A stretch of 64,000 nucleotides of DNA from Hymenoscyphus infarciens. Lineage: Eukaryota > Ascomycota > Leotiomycetes > Helotiales > Helotiaceae. The stretch lies in assembly GCA_001414345.1 (NCBI GenBank), contig LLCB01000226.1:34948-98947 (forward strand), in the 5' to 3' direction. Of the stretch, positions 33,072-44,117 are shown piece after piece (the first letter of the stretch is position 1; each line of letters begins with the position of its first letter). A program made the position numbers and the translations under genes. Below the pieces are notes generated by a model. That model saw only the letters and a program-made list of their open reading frames with translations. It made no database searches and was not told the origin of the DNA.

Positions 33072-35335
33072 ATGATGTTCTTTCTATATAGCTTAATATC
33101 CGTTGGTTCCATCTCTCTCACTTACCACCTGGACTCTTATAACGCTCAAATGCTTCTTAACATAACAAACAAAGTCAACGAGATACAGCCCCTAGTCCGC
33201 CAATGTATAGAGGGATTACAAGGTCTTTATAACGCTGCGCAGATGGATCAGACGTTCAACGAGGTTGCCCTTCGCGTCTAATTAATAGAGACTATGCTGT
33301 CTGATCACACCCAAAAATGCGAGGAATGACAACAGAACAGATCATGCGTGGCGGGGAATGTGTCTTGGCACAAATTTGAGTCCTCGACGGAAAATTAGGT
33401 GCTTTCGCTGAATCGCTCCACCAGTCACTAAACGACCTGGGCGCCTCATTTGACTTGGAAGCTGATCATCATAGAGAATCTTTATTGGCACTGACTCGGG
33501 AAACATTTACTTTGATGGTGGGATTTATGGGGTTCCTGCATGAGAAGCAAGGCCGCTGATTGCAGGGGGTACGTGAGAAGATTGACGAGAACGTCACCAA
33601 GACCCTACATCCACCACTGCAACTTCTGAACAGCTCCATTGTTGGGTTGCCCAATTACACACAAAAGCTTGAGCGGCTAGCTGGCGTGGTCGACGCAATC
33701 CAAGCCAATCTCATCGCTCCCATTCAAGCTCTAAAGACTCAAGCAAGCTCCCTCGGCCAGCATGCTACAGATATCGCAGCCCTGAGAAGCGAGTTTAACA
33801 CCGTCAAGACCTCCATCGAAGCTCTGCCAAATCATAGTGCAGCCTTGATCTCGCTTCGAAGTGTGGTCGATGCTTCAAAGAAGGAATTGTCAAAGGTCAA
33901 GTCTACCATCGAAGCCACAGAAGTCTCAGCCAACTCACTGGGTCGGCAAGATGGGTTGATTGTCACTGGATTCAAGAACATCGACAAGCGCATCCGCGAT
34001 GCCTCCATGGCATGTTCAACGGGAAATCAAAACCTTTCGACCGATCTCTCCAATCTCTGCGACACATGGAATGACAAAGTTGTACCTTTGCTGGAGCTAT
34101 TGCCAGCTTTTGTGCGAGGATTTCCAGCATCACAGGAGGCCATTTTGCAGCCTCTTAAGGAAGCTTGCACCAACATTGCTGTAAATGTCACAGGTATGCT
34201 GGCAACCTACGAGAAGAACGTAAATAGGCTGCACGGCGTTCATCAGACCAATTCCCAGAAGGCGGCAGACGAATACAAGTCCATGTGCCAAGCAGAGTTC
34301 AAGAGAGTCAGCACACAATTTCAGGAAATGGGATCCAAATTTCTCCAAGTTGAGAACAAAGTCTTGACATTGCATACAGAGTTCGGTGCATTCCGAACCT
34401 CACATGCAGCTGAGATCTCTGGCACCACTAAAAATCTCACTTCCAATTCATCAACGAGCAACGCGGCCTCTTCATCGCACATTGAAACAATGAAGGAAGA
34501 CATGGCGACCTGCGCCTCAGCCATGAAACGGGTTGTCACAAAGGTGTCGAATCTGGGCAGCGATGTCAACCGATTGACCAATTTGATTACTGGAGGTGAC
34601 GAAGAAGGTTCGTCTAATTTAGGGGGTGCTAGTGTGATTGGTAGCTTCGCACATCTCCACTCAACCCTAAGCAATGGCACCTCTTCAGTGAGTATGAACA
34701 GAGGTATTACTAGGAAACGCGGTCCGGAAAGCCTTCTCCATGGCCACCAAGCCAAGAAGGGCCCCTCTTCGGATCGCCGTGATCGCATTGAGGATGTTCT
34801 TACTCCGGTATCAGTTGCTTCCGAACACACCGATCAGACCGATTCGAACGACTCGAACAACTCGATTCAAATAACGCACGTCGAGGGTCGATTATATATG
34901 GTGGACGACGGGTATGGAGCCTCATTGAGTTGCCACAGAGCCCCCGATCGCAAGCTCACCAGAAGCCCAATCCACCCCAGCATTGTTGACATGATCATCG
35001 AATGTGACGCTGCGAGAGTAAAGGGACAGAAGTCTCATCGCCAAGCAAACATGGACTACAATAAGCATGACGTCAACAATGTCTGCTGGTACGCCCAACA
35101 GGATGGTTCAGCATTCGAACCCGGTTATGTGGCAAGAACATATCATAAGGTTTGCTCAACTTGCGAACAACTTCATACCGATGGAAAACCCTACAGTTGC
35201 CTCACATTCGAGTCAAAGTGTAACGCTCGCGTATTGATCAGTGAAGAAGAGATGCAACAATTTCTCGGAAGAAGGTGCAGGAGTGGAAGATTAGTAGTGT
35301 GGATGGACTGGCATTACTACTCTTATTTGCTATGA
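33072..35335 (+). pseudogene. Coiled-coil protein with Cys-rich C-terminus, 5' end broken
   Basis: A long open frame (33560-35335, about 591 codons) encodes helical, Gln/Ser/Thr-rich coiled-coil segments (SLGQHATDIAALRSEFNTVK, VENKVLTLHTEFGAF). A basic region follows, then a C-terminal domain with spaced Cys/His (CWYAQQDG, YHKVCSTCEQLHTDGKPYSC, FESKCNARV), a possible zinc site. The frame begins right after TGA 33557-33559, with no ATG for about 150 codons. Upstream in the same frame is coding-like sequence (GAFAESLHQSLNDLGASFDL) ended by another TGA at 33377-33379. An earlier segment in a different frame (33072-33281) starts with ATG. No intron set repairs this. Family not recognised. Lies beside the RIPped island, so RIP spill-over is plausible. 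Confidence 0.6.
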
Positions 35336-38300
35336 TTCAGAACGTTATTTGCACAACTTGCTGATAGATACATGGCAGCCGCTGTGGGGTAGCTGCGATC
35401 ACACACAATGTGCCGCCTTGCTTTGTGTCAGATAGTGTATATGGGAAGAAGCGTGGCTTAGCTTGTTGAAGGAGTAGATTGAGATTGTGATGTTAGCTAG
35501 TTGCTCTGGTATTATCTTGCTTCCACTAAATGATTCAAACATGATTTCTAATACCAACTCCTTATTATTCATGAGAAGCTTTATATCGTATCTTCACTTG
35601 GCCTTTGAGTAGTTCAGTACGCCCCCCTTTTTTAGCTCATTCCGCTATACAATTAAATAAATTCCAGACTTACTTAACTATAACTAGTTCTTTACTAATA
35701 TATCAACAGCTGGTCCTAAGTTTAAAGATTGGTGGATGTCTAAGCGAGGGTTGAGACGGAGTAGAGAATCTAATGTTAAGCTTAAAGATTAGACGAAGAG
35801 TATTATATACACACGACTGTTAGGAATAGCGATAAAGTTTTAATACTATTCTTATTAAATTTTCTTTTTACACAAAACTTTCGAAGAGGAAGGGGTTGTC
35901 CAAAGTTTTAATTGGGTTGACGACCTGGAGTCATAAAGGGGAATTACAGGCTGTCACCATGAGTAACTCGTGAGTAGGAGAAATATAATATCAACGTAGC
36001 ATAGGATGATATTATTCCTCTTTTCGAGAAGAAAGATAAGGAGGAATCGAATTTTGACAAGATTGCTAAGAAAAAATTGAGTTAGTGATTGCCAAGTGAC
36101 ACGTTTCTTGGCAGTACTTTTGCAAAATATAAGTGACACATCCCTTTGCCTAGACCTTGGTATTTCTCTGAAGGGAGAAAGGGTTTCTTATCTTACATTA
36201 TTTACTAGAGGTAGAATTAATACTTATCGTAACCTTAATAAAAGAACTTAGTTCTACTATTGTAATATAGGGATATGATTAGCGCACATCAGGGGATATA
36301 AAGTTTCAATGTGAGATACAACATCTAGTAAGAAACATCGACTTCAAGAGAGGTCCTCGGACTTCAAAGGAACTGCGACAACTAAGACGAGTACGAAAGT
36401 TTAAGAGTAGCTTTAGATTCATGAGAAGCTCCGACGCTCGATGAGGATGCGAAAATTCAAGGCTAGCTTTGCGTTAAAGAGGAGTTCGAGTTCGACAGTG
36501 GGCTTAAGTTTATGAGCTGTTAGAACACCCAGTATATATGGCTTGGATTTTACGAGAAGAAATCTATTTTGAAAGGAGGCTTAATGTTCAAGAGAAGCAT
36601 CATTGTTCATCAAAAAAGGATACGTCTAAAATTAGAGTTGGTGTTCGAAAGCAGAGTTGACGTTCAAGGGCAAGTTTCAACATTCGGGAAGGAATACATC
36701 GTTCAATACGCTACATGGAATTCGATAGAAATCTTGAAATTTCCAAAGTAGTATTAATGTTCAAGAGAGATTTCAGCAATCATCAACAGAGTCTATGACT
36801 ATGTAAGAGTAGTGGTGATACTCGAAAGCTGGCAGAGAAATCAAGACAGGTGTCAACCTTCGAAGGAAGCGACGCCGTTCAATAGGAGGTAGAGAGAGTG
36901 TTGGGATAGATAACGTTCATAGAAGACAGAAAGTTCGTTTGGGAGTGTAATGCGTATCAGAATATACTGCGCTCATAGGTGTTTTCGAATGATGTTCAAA
37001 ATTACTGAATTCATGCTTTCTTGTAAGATTTCTCATATCAGCACTCGATACTCATGGTTATTATCTTTAGAAAAGAGACTCCAATTATATGAATCATGAT
37101 GAAACATCTAGTACAAAGTCTCAATATCTACGGCATCTTGAATACAGTAAAGAGTTAGATTAACTAAATCGTAAATAGGAAATCGTAAATCGTAAAATGT
37201 TACTTTCTATAAGTATAAAAGAGAATACTTTTTAATTTAAACCCTCTCTATCATTCTCCCCCCTCTCTATATTAAGACTAGATAACTAGCTAATTAAAGA
37301 ATAGGGAGGAATAATAAGTATTATATATATAGTAGTAACATCGCTTCTTATCTCCTTACTATTGCTATTGCCTTCTTACTGTTTTCTAGCTGTCTATCGC
37401 ATCGTATTCCTACTATTGTTTCTAGATAAATAATAGTAAGGAGGAGAGAGGGGAAGAGAGGAAGAGTAGGAATATGTTCGCTTCCTTAACTCCCCTTACC
37501 TACGCTAGGAAAAACTTTCCCCTGAAATGTTTACACACCCCCTTACTCCCCTCCTCTCCCCCTCTCTCCTACACTCTTACCTACACTCTCTCGGTATACG
37601 TAATATATATATATAAAATAGAATAAGGAGCAAGAGAGTAAGTAGATAGCAGGATATAATTTAAGATTAGCTGTAGCTCTTAGAGGCCTTAGCTATAAAT
37701 ACTTAACTTTTGCGATTTGCGATTTAGACCTTTTGGTATATCCAGGATGCCCTAGTATCTAAACAATTGATTTATGTTAGAGCAAACGAGCGATTGAGGT
37801 GGCAGGAACAATGATCAGAATGAATGAATTCAAAATTCGTTCCGGATTTTCGGAATACTTTTTGAGGTTTGTTTTTCTTCTGTCTAGGAAAGACAAGTTG
37901 ATTCTTTATATTATGATACAACGCTTTGAAAGATGTTGTGTCCCCCTAAAATCGTGTAAGCTAGTCGATTCTTGGAGATCAATAAGAGTTTTGAGCAGCG
38001 TGGACTTGACTTGAAAGAGAATGAACTTGACCGATAGGTAGATCTTATCTTATAGTTATGTGATATTTATTAGTACTTTCTTTAGAAATGGGATTCAGGT
38101 TGTTTAAAGCAAGTAAGAATATTTTCAATAGACTGCTATTTCCGTAAATTAATTGGAAAGAATGACTTTTGCAAAATGGACCAGAGATGTAGGAAGTGTT
38201 TGACGTCGACGAGAATAAATCTCAGCTCCTTAGACAGAGGACCGTAAATTCACTCGATTCTTTGCTTTAAGCTATTGAAAGGCTACTTAAACTACTGAAA

Positions 38301-39561
38301 ATAAGCCTAGACAAACGAGAGAACTTCCACGTCTGGTTAAATCATCAGATTTTGTCGAAGAAAACAAAGAATCAAGTAGAGAAACTAAACTACAGACCAG
38401 AACAAGTTTAAGCTCTGTAAAGAAATTGTCGTATAATCACTTATGTCTTATTATCATCCCTTCCAAGTATGATACCGACAGTCAAAAACGTGCACTCAAA
38501 AGTGGGTAAAACTGGGCACTTTTTGAGCCTCAATTGCTTAGAAAGTGAGGCTATAAGATGGCATTAACCTCACTGCAGCAGGTGCACTCGTTTAAAGTGC
38601 CGCTTTCATCGAAAAGTGGTGTAAAATCGTGTACGTTTTTGGCTGTCGGTATCAAACTTGGGAGAAATACTATCTGGAGGGAAAACTCGAAGTTTGCCAA
38701 TGAAGTCGGGATAAAGAAGAGAAACAATAGAGAGCAGTAGTCTAGTAAAATCATCGGAAAAAATCTATTTCATTGGAAGAAGTAAGTAGTCGAGTAGTGA
38801 AAATCGAACTCAGACGAGAATGAATCCAAGACCTTAGAGCAAAATAGAGTATATTCGCTTATTCTGTGTTATTGTACTTTTCAGATAGGAATCTCAAAAT
38901 TGTAAACTAAGCTAAGACATATAATAGAAATCAAAGATAGTCCTAGTCTAGTAAAGCCATCTGGATGTCTGTATTTTTCTCTTTCAATAGTAGACTTATG
39001 ATTGCTCAAAGCAATATCGTATTCTATTGTTCTCAAAGATTTCTTATGAAAACAAGGCAGTAGTGTAACATTAATTAGAAGGCTATCTTATTCTAACCAG
39101 AAAGTACAAGTTTTAACACAGATGTTGTATCGCAAATGTCCAAAATGGTTGTGGTGTAGTGGTGAATTGAAGTGCCAAGACCTCGCCAAACTTCACTCTC
39201 GCTTAATTCACTTCTCCTGAAAACATCACCACAACGTCTGAATGGCTTCAGACTACTCAATCACAATGGTAACAAGTTATTAATACTCCAAAAGTATTGA
39301 TTGACAGTGCAACTTTGCACTGTAAGCGCAGGATAGCCTCCAAGCTATTCACAAGGCCTAGGTTGAACAAGCGCGCATGCTACCACAACTGAACAATTTC
39401 TCTTTTGTTCTGCCGGATTTTAGCCTGTGAAATGCACGTTAACAGTATGATGTCTAACGCTAGTAAACAGGAGCTGGATCAACTATATTCCGGATCTTTA
39501 GAATCTTTAGGATCTTTATGATAGAGCTCCTGATCTCCTCCTCAACCTCAACCACAACACC
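35336..39561. other. Long intergenic region, mostly AT-rich
   Basis: No gene supported. 36300-36900 has loosely repeated TTCAAGAGAG/TTCGAAAG words without fixed period. 37150-37650 is low complexity. A MITE lies at 38461-38663. An imperfect hairpin occurs at 39145-39235. 39300-39561 returns to normal composition and is probably the promoter of the next gene. Confidence 0.5.
38461..38663. mobile_element. MITE with about 36-bp terminal inverted repeats
   Basis: The left end TTCCAAGTATGATACCGACA continues as GTCAAAAACGTGCAC. The right end, reversed, reads TCCCAAGTTTGATACCGACA and then GCCAAAAACGTACAC. The arms differ at only four positions in about 35. The interior (about 130 bp) holds a second hairpin GCCTCA...TGAGGC and no ORF. 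Target duplication not clear, so the superfamily is unassigned. Confidence 0.85.
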
Positions 39562-40913
39562 ATGGATCGGCGACCTTGGCCTGCGGGCCACCCACAAAAC
39601 CCAGCTTCAGGAAGTGAATGGGAGGATGAGCACGTGCCCTTCTCGAGGCCTATCTTCCCATTGTCTGGTATCTCGAACGACGGCTCTGGGCCTCGATCCT
39701 CAACCAACAACAACAACAACATGGCCGACAACTCCGCCAACGACTTCTTTGCCCCCGCCGCACACGGCGAGGTAAACTACCAGATCGTCGGTGAGATCCC
39801 AGACGACTGGGCAATCGATCTCAACATGCGCAGTGCCGACGACATGGGAGAGCTCGCGTTTCCTCCAATGCCAGAGGATGCAACTCCATCACCAATGCCT
39901 ACGGCATGGGACTTTGAGCAACTCGATGCCAGAGTCATTGGCAAGATCTTCGACTACGTTGGCGCACAATGGAACGGCATGATGCCTAACATGGTCATCG
40001 CTCTCAGGCCTTCAAAGGCTGCTTACAAGCTTGTTTTGGAACACTTTGTCAATACCAACAAGTTTGTTTTGTGCCCTGGCAATAAATGGAGTTTGGGCGG
40101 CATGCCAGAGAACGTTATTGGACGAATCAAGCACTTGGAGTTGGCTGTTTGGTAAGTCTTCACCTCACCTTCAGATCGCGAGGCCTTCAAAAATCAAATT
40201 TAACATGTCTTTAGCGTTTGCAACTTGACCGATGGCGACAACACCTGGGTGATCCCCGAGGAAACCTGGTGCCCCAAGAAAAAGGGTCTCTCGTCTCTCG
40301 AATCCGTGACCGTCTACCCCTCCAACATCATCCACCACCTCCCGCAGACCTCCCGCGTCCCCGCCGTCTTGATCGCCCATCAATGCCGCAAGAACGAGCA
40401 ATCCCTCAGAGACTTCCTCCACCGCTTCGCAGTCTTCCTCCGACCCTTTGAGAATCTGAAGTCGACTACTATTCACAATTGCATCACTCCCTGGGTACGA
40501 GTCAACAAGGTCGGTGAGGCGGCACGAGACCTCAAATACGTCAACTCTTTGACGGCTGTGCAAATTGGATTTCCTGGCAAGGTTCAGAATCAGATTGATA
40601 CTCGTATTGGACAGATCGCTGGACAGACGTGGGTTTGGACTGTTGAAGAGGGAACGCCTGGACTTGATTGGAAGAAGATGGTAAGTAACCATCCCTTTTT
40701 TGACATGAGATTTTTGTGGAGGGAGCAAATTTCACCCTCCCGCACTGCTCTCAGCTCCCAGATCAAAGTGATAACATATGCTAACTTTTATTGCAGTGGA
40801 AAAACATTGTTCCTGCTCATTATCAAGACCTCGCGGATCTGATTGACTGGGATGGTCTAGCTGGGGAAAGCTCTGCTGCTGGAGGCCAAGATCAGGGCTG
40901 CAAAACACAATAA
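39562..40913 (+). CDS. Uncharacterised fungal protein
   Basis: Exons 39562-40151, 40215-40680 and 40797-40913 (GT-AG, CTAAC branch site before exon 3), giving 390 aa. The N-terminus is Pro/Asn/Asp-rich and low complexity. A globular part starts near residue 110 (WDFEQLDARVIGKIFDYVG), which resembles the opening helix of an F-box-like region, followed by VIGRIKHLELAVCVCNLTDG, PSNIIHHLPQTSRVPAVLIA and WVWTVEEGTPGLDWKKM. Alternating loop and strand segments could suit a leucine-rich or F-box-like substrate receptor, but no motif is decisive. No signal peptide or TM. No lesion seen, and codon use looks ordinary for the window. Confidence 0.75.
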
Positions 40914-41312
40914 TGAGGATTTTGATTTATGGATGCTCTGTTTTCGACTCCTCTGGATACTGTTCGAGGGAGATGAAGCGGAGGGATATGGTAGATAAGC
41001 ACGTTGCATTTTTTCGCTTCGTAGCTGTTCTCTGGTTATCGATGGAGCCATAAATCGAGCACATACCTGAAGCCTTTCTTGTGTTTTGAAGTGACCGAAA
41101 CAATACTTTGCTCTTCTCTTGTGCTGTACTTGAATCCTCCAGAATGACCTTGAAGTTAAGAGACCAATAATGTGTCTAACTTGAAACCCTAGAACAGAAC
41201 CCTCTTCGACGAATCGCCCTTCCTACTTCATACCTTCAAAACACCTTTCACCATTCATAAGAACCAAGCAGCAAGAATAATTAAATGTCCAATAGGTAAT
41301 ACAAAGCTACTC
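40914..41312. other. Short intergenic, convergent 3' ends
   Basis: 399 bp between the unknown gene (+) and the SDR gene (-). Nothing recognised beyond expected 3' UTRs. Confidence 0.5.
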
Positions 41313-42234
41313 TTACCTCCCCATCCACCCCCCATCAACAACCAACACATGCCCCGAAACATAAGAAGCCCCCCTGCTCGCCAAGAACACAACCACACCC
41401 TTAAAATCCTCTGGAACCCCCCACCGTCCAGCAGGTATCCTCTCACTAATACTCTTCAACCGTCCCTCATCCGCAAGCAACGCACTATTCATCTCGGTAG
41501 CAATATACCCCGGCGCAATAGCATTAACCGTCACCCCCTGACTCGTCCACTCATTCGCCAGACTCTTCGTTAACTGTGCAACAGCACCCTTCGAAGCAGC
41601 GTATGCAGGAACGGTAAGGCCACCTTGGAAGGAAAGGAGGGAGGCGAAATTTATGATGCTTCCTTTGCGACCGGTGGTGGGTGAGGGGGGGAGGGTGAGC
41701 ATGTGGGCTCCGATGTCGCGGCAGAGTGTGAAGACTGTGGAGAGGTTTACTTGGATTACCTATTTCCTCATATGATCAGCCATTGCTCTCAAAAATATTA
41801 AGGAAGAGAGAGACAAGGGAGAGGGAGAATACCTCATTCCAATCCCCATCCGGAAAATCCTTGCTAGGATGTCTTCTCTGAATGCCAGCGCAATTAACCA
41901 ATATCTGCACTTGGTGTCCATCTCCAAGTATCTTCGGTGTCAGAGCCGCGACTTCAGCTTGCGAAGCTAGATCCGCTGTGTATATCGTTGCTTTTCTCCC
42001 CGTGGCTTCGATTAATTTCTTTGTTGCGTCTTGGGAAGTATCTCGCTGTGCAATCGCCGAGTTAGAATGGTGGTTGTCTTTTTTTTGGAGGGGGAGGGGT
42101 ACTTGGATTAGGATTATATCTGCCCCGCTTTCTGCGAGGGCGAGGGCTGCTGCTTGACCGATTCCTCGTGTTCCGCCTGTTATGAGGGCGGTTTGACCGG
42201 CGAGGGAGAAGAGGGAGAATGCTGGGGAGGTCAT
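41313..42234 (-). CDS. Short-chain dehydrogenase/reductase, KduD / 2-deoxy-D-gluconate 3-dehydrogenase-like
   Basis: Exons (minus) 42234-41833 and 41759-41313, giving 282 aa. Classical SDR fold: NAD(P)-binding [20 protein letters not shown] (TGxxxGIG), NCAG, catalytic Ser/Tyr/Lys in [12 protein letters not shown] and [10 protein letters not shown] (YxxxK), then [14 protein letters not shown] and the C-terminal VVDGGWMGR typical of the KduD-like group. An insertion after strand 2 ([20 protein letters not shown]) is longer than usual. The start at 42234 places the Rossmann motif at the normal distance; an upstream in-frame ATG would add an Asn/Pro-rich stretch. Sugar-acid substrate is inferred from family only. 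Confidence 0.88.
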
Positions 42235-42576
42235 TTTTAAGTATGGATTCTGGATTGGACTGGTAATTGGGACTGGAGGGAGTTGGGGAATATATTTGTT
42301 GTTGTTGTTGTTGGGGAACATCCCACTTCCGGTACAGTACGGCCCGCGGAAGTCTGGGGTTGGGATTGGCGGGGTATTTCAAAGGCCGTCACTTACCGTC
42401 GGTTTTCTATCTCTGATATCGATTTTTCTTGAGGGAAGAAGCATGAATTTGATGAGGGCTGGCCAATTACTTCCAAATCATTATGTTGAGGCAGGAACGA
42501 CACGATGACCTCGGGCTCTACCTTCCCCTCCAGAAGACCAGCACTCTCAGGCATACCTGCGTAGGCGTAGGCCGGG
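42235..42576. other. Upstream region of the SDR gene
   Basis: Promoter-side DNA with an (AAC)n-type run near 42295-42312. The hAT target site lies at its right end. Confidence 0.4.
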
Positions 42577-42880
42577 TAGGTCTGTACAACGAATAGATGA
42601 ATAAAATATTAATTATTTATTATAAATATTAAATAAATATATAGTATTTGAGCGATTATTTGTGCGATAAGAGCTTAAATGAATATATTACGAATAGTTT
42701 CTATTTATTAAGCTTAATATCTGCCTCCTAGGTCTTAGTATAGAGGGTTTATATAAGTTGAATTTTACTCTCTTTTTATATATATAATTAAATATAAGTA
42801 AACTATAAATTTACTTACTTTTAATTATTATTAATAGATTACTATCGTCTCTACTCTTTATCACTTATATTATATGAAAT

Positions 42881-42915
42881 AGGGTGTTATGTTAAAGGGT
42901 ATCACATAATACCCT
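42881..42915. repeat. Hairpin inside the hAT-type element
   Basis: AGGGTGTTATGT and ACATAATACCCT form a near-perfect 12-bp stem with an 11-base loop. Confidence 0.7.
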
Positions 42916-42996
42916 ACTTTCTAAAGCATTATATACGTGACCTTTAAGCTAAGGTTTTAACTAAGGTTTCGACGTCGAAAGAGTTGAAAGGCTCTA

Positions 42997-43087
42997 CTAT
43001 CCCCCCCCCTAATTACATTATACGCGCACGGTCGTTTTAGTGTGGCAGATGTCTGTGCGTATATAATGTAACTAGGGGGGGGGATAG
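42997..43087. mobile_element. 91-bp MITE nested in the hAT element, TA target
   Basis: Arms CTATCCCCCCCCCTAATTAC (continuing ATTATA) and its reverse at the right end match over about 30 bp, with a short loop. TA dinucleotides flank both ends (42995-42996, 43088-43089), as for Tc1/mariner-type insertions. Confidence 0.8.
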
Positions 43088-43385
43088 TACTCTTTTCACC
43101 TTATTTAATAATTTATCTACTTTTTTAGCCTAGAAACGCCCCGGCGTAGCCTAATCGAGACGACGAAAGCGACTAAAGCGGATAATTTCGAGGGATTTTC
43201 ATATATGTTTAGATAAGTGGGAAACCATACTAAAAGGGTGGAGAATATAGAATATTCATGAATAAACGACTGCTATTTATACCCTAAACTCTCCTTATTC
43301 TTGAATAATTCAAAGGGTAATTTATCCGTGGAAAATCGTGAATATTCTGAATATATTCGTAGCTTTTATTCGTTGTGCAGACCTA

Positions 43386-44117
43386 AGGCCGGGAAGATCG
43401 TGATTCAATTCCTCAGAGCATCACAACTCTCCATGAAAGAGTTTCACTTTCATCGCATAACCCAGGAATAATAAACATATTTCGTCCATTGATTTTTGTT
43501 CCTGGACCAGAATGGCTGCACTCCTCTTCTATCAGGCAAGAAGTCAACCGAGTCCAAAGCCATTACGTGTTTTCTAGTACCACTTTTCGACAAGTCCGTT
43601 TTAGAGATTCGGAAGACTCTCAAGTTGAAAAGCATCTGGAGGAGCGGGCTCTAGATAGTTCTACGGAGCATTTCTAAACCATTCAAAGAACTAGAAACTA
43701 TGCTTTACACGATGAGGGTGTTTTCTCGAGGTGCTTGGGAAAGCCTTGAACACTACTTTACTTTTTTATTCCATGAAGAATCTCTCCCGAAAACTCTTGA
43801 TACTTGTCGTTCTAATGTCATCAAACTCTCATCTCTCACGAGTCATTTATGCGCCCATGTGTTTATGTATTGATACTTTGGTTCTAATTACAAAGCAAGC
43901 ATCCCACAACGGCCATGTAAAATGAACATTGGAGACGAAACGAAACGAAACGAGTTCCAAATCCAGCTACCAACCGTACAGTTCTAGTCCTAGATGGACA
44001 GCAACGTACCTAATGTCAATTGCAGACATGAGGTGAGCACGAAACCTTTACAAACTCATGTACCTTGTGTGCCCATGAAGCAAGAGCAACCCCAAACAAG
44101 TATCGTATCATCACCCA
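43386..44117. other. Intergenic, nothing recognised
   Basis: Small open frames only. The right part presumably holds the 3' UTR of the 2EXR gene. Confidence 0.5.

Larger units (their letters stand above)
42577..43385. mobile_element. Non-autonomous hAT-type element, 809 bp, 8-bp TSD AGGCCGGG
   Basis: Left end TAGGTCTGTACAACGAATA. The right end reversed reads TAGGTCTGCACAACGAATA, one mismatch in 19. Flanking 8-bp direct repeats AGGCCGGG are at 42569-42576 and 43386-43393. An 8-bp duplication and TA-starting TIRs fit the hAT superfamily. The interior is AT-rich with no transposase frame. It contains a 91-bp nested MITE and a small hairpin. Confidence 0.9.

Noticed and set aside
39145..39235. 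tRNA-like or structured RNA (GGTTGTGGTGTAGTGGTGA start)
   Set aside because: A-box-like word but no B box, no acceptor stem pairing; better read as an imperfect hairpin.
42488..42510. TGTTGAGGCAGGAACGAC as a second LTR matching 19851
   Set aside because: Resemblance stops after about 18 bases; no TG...CA end or duplication.
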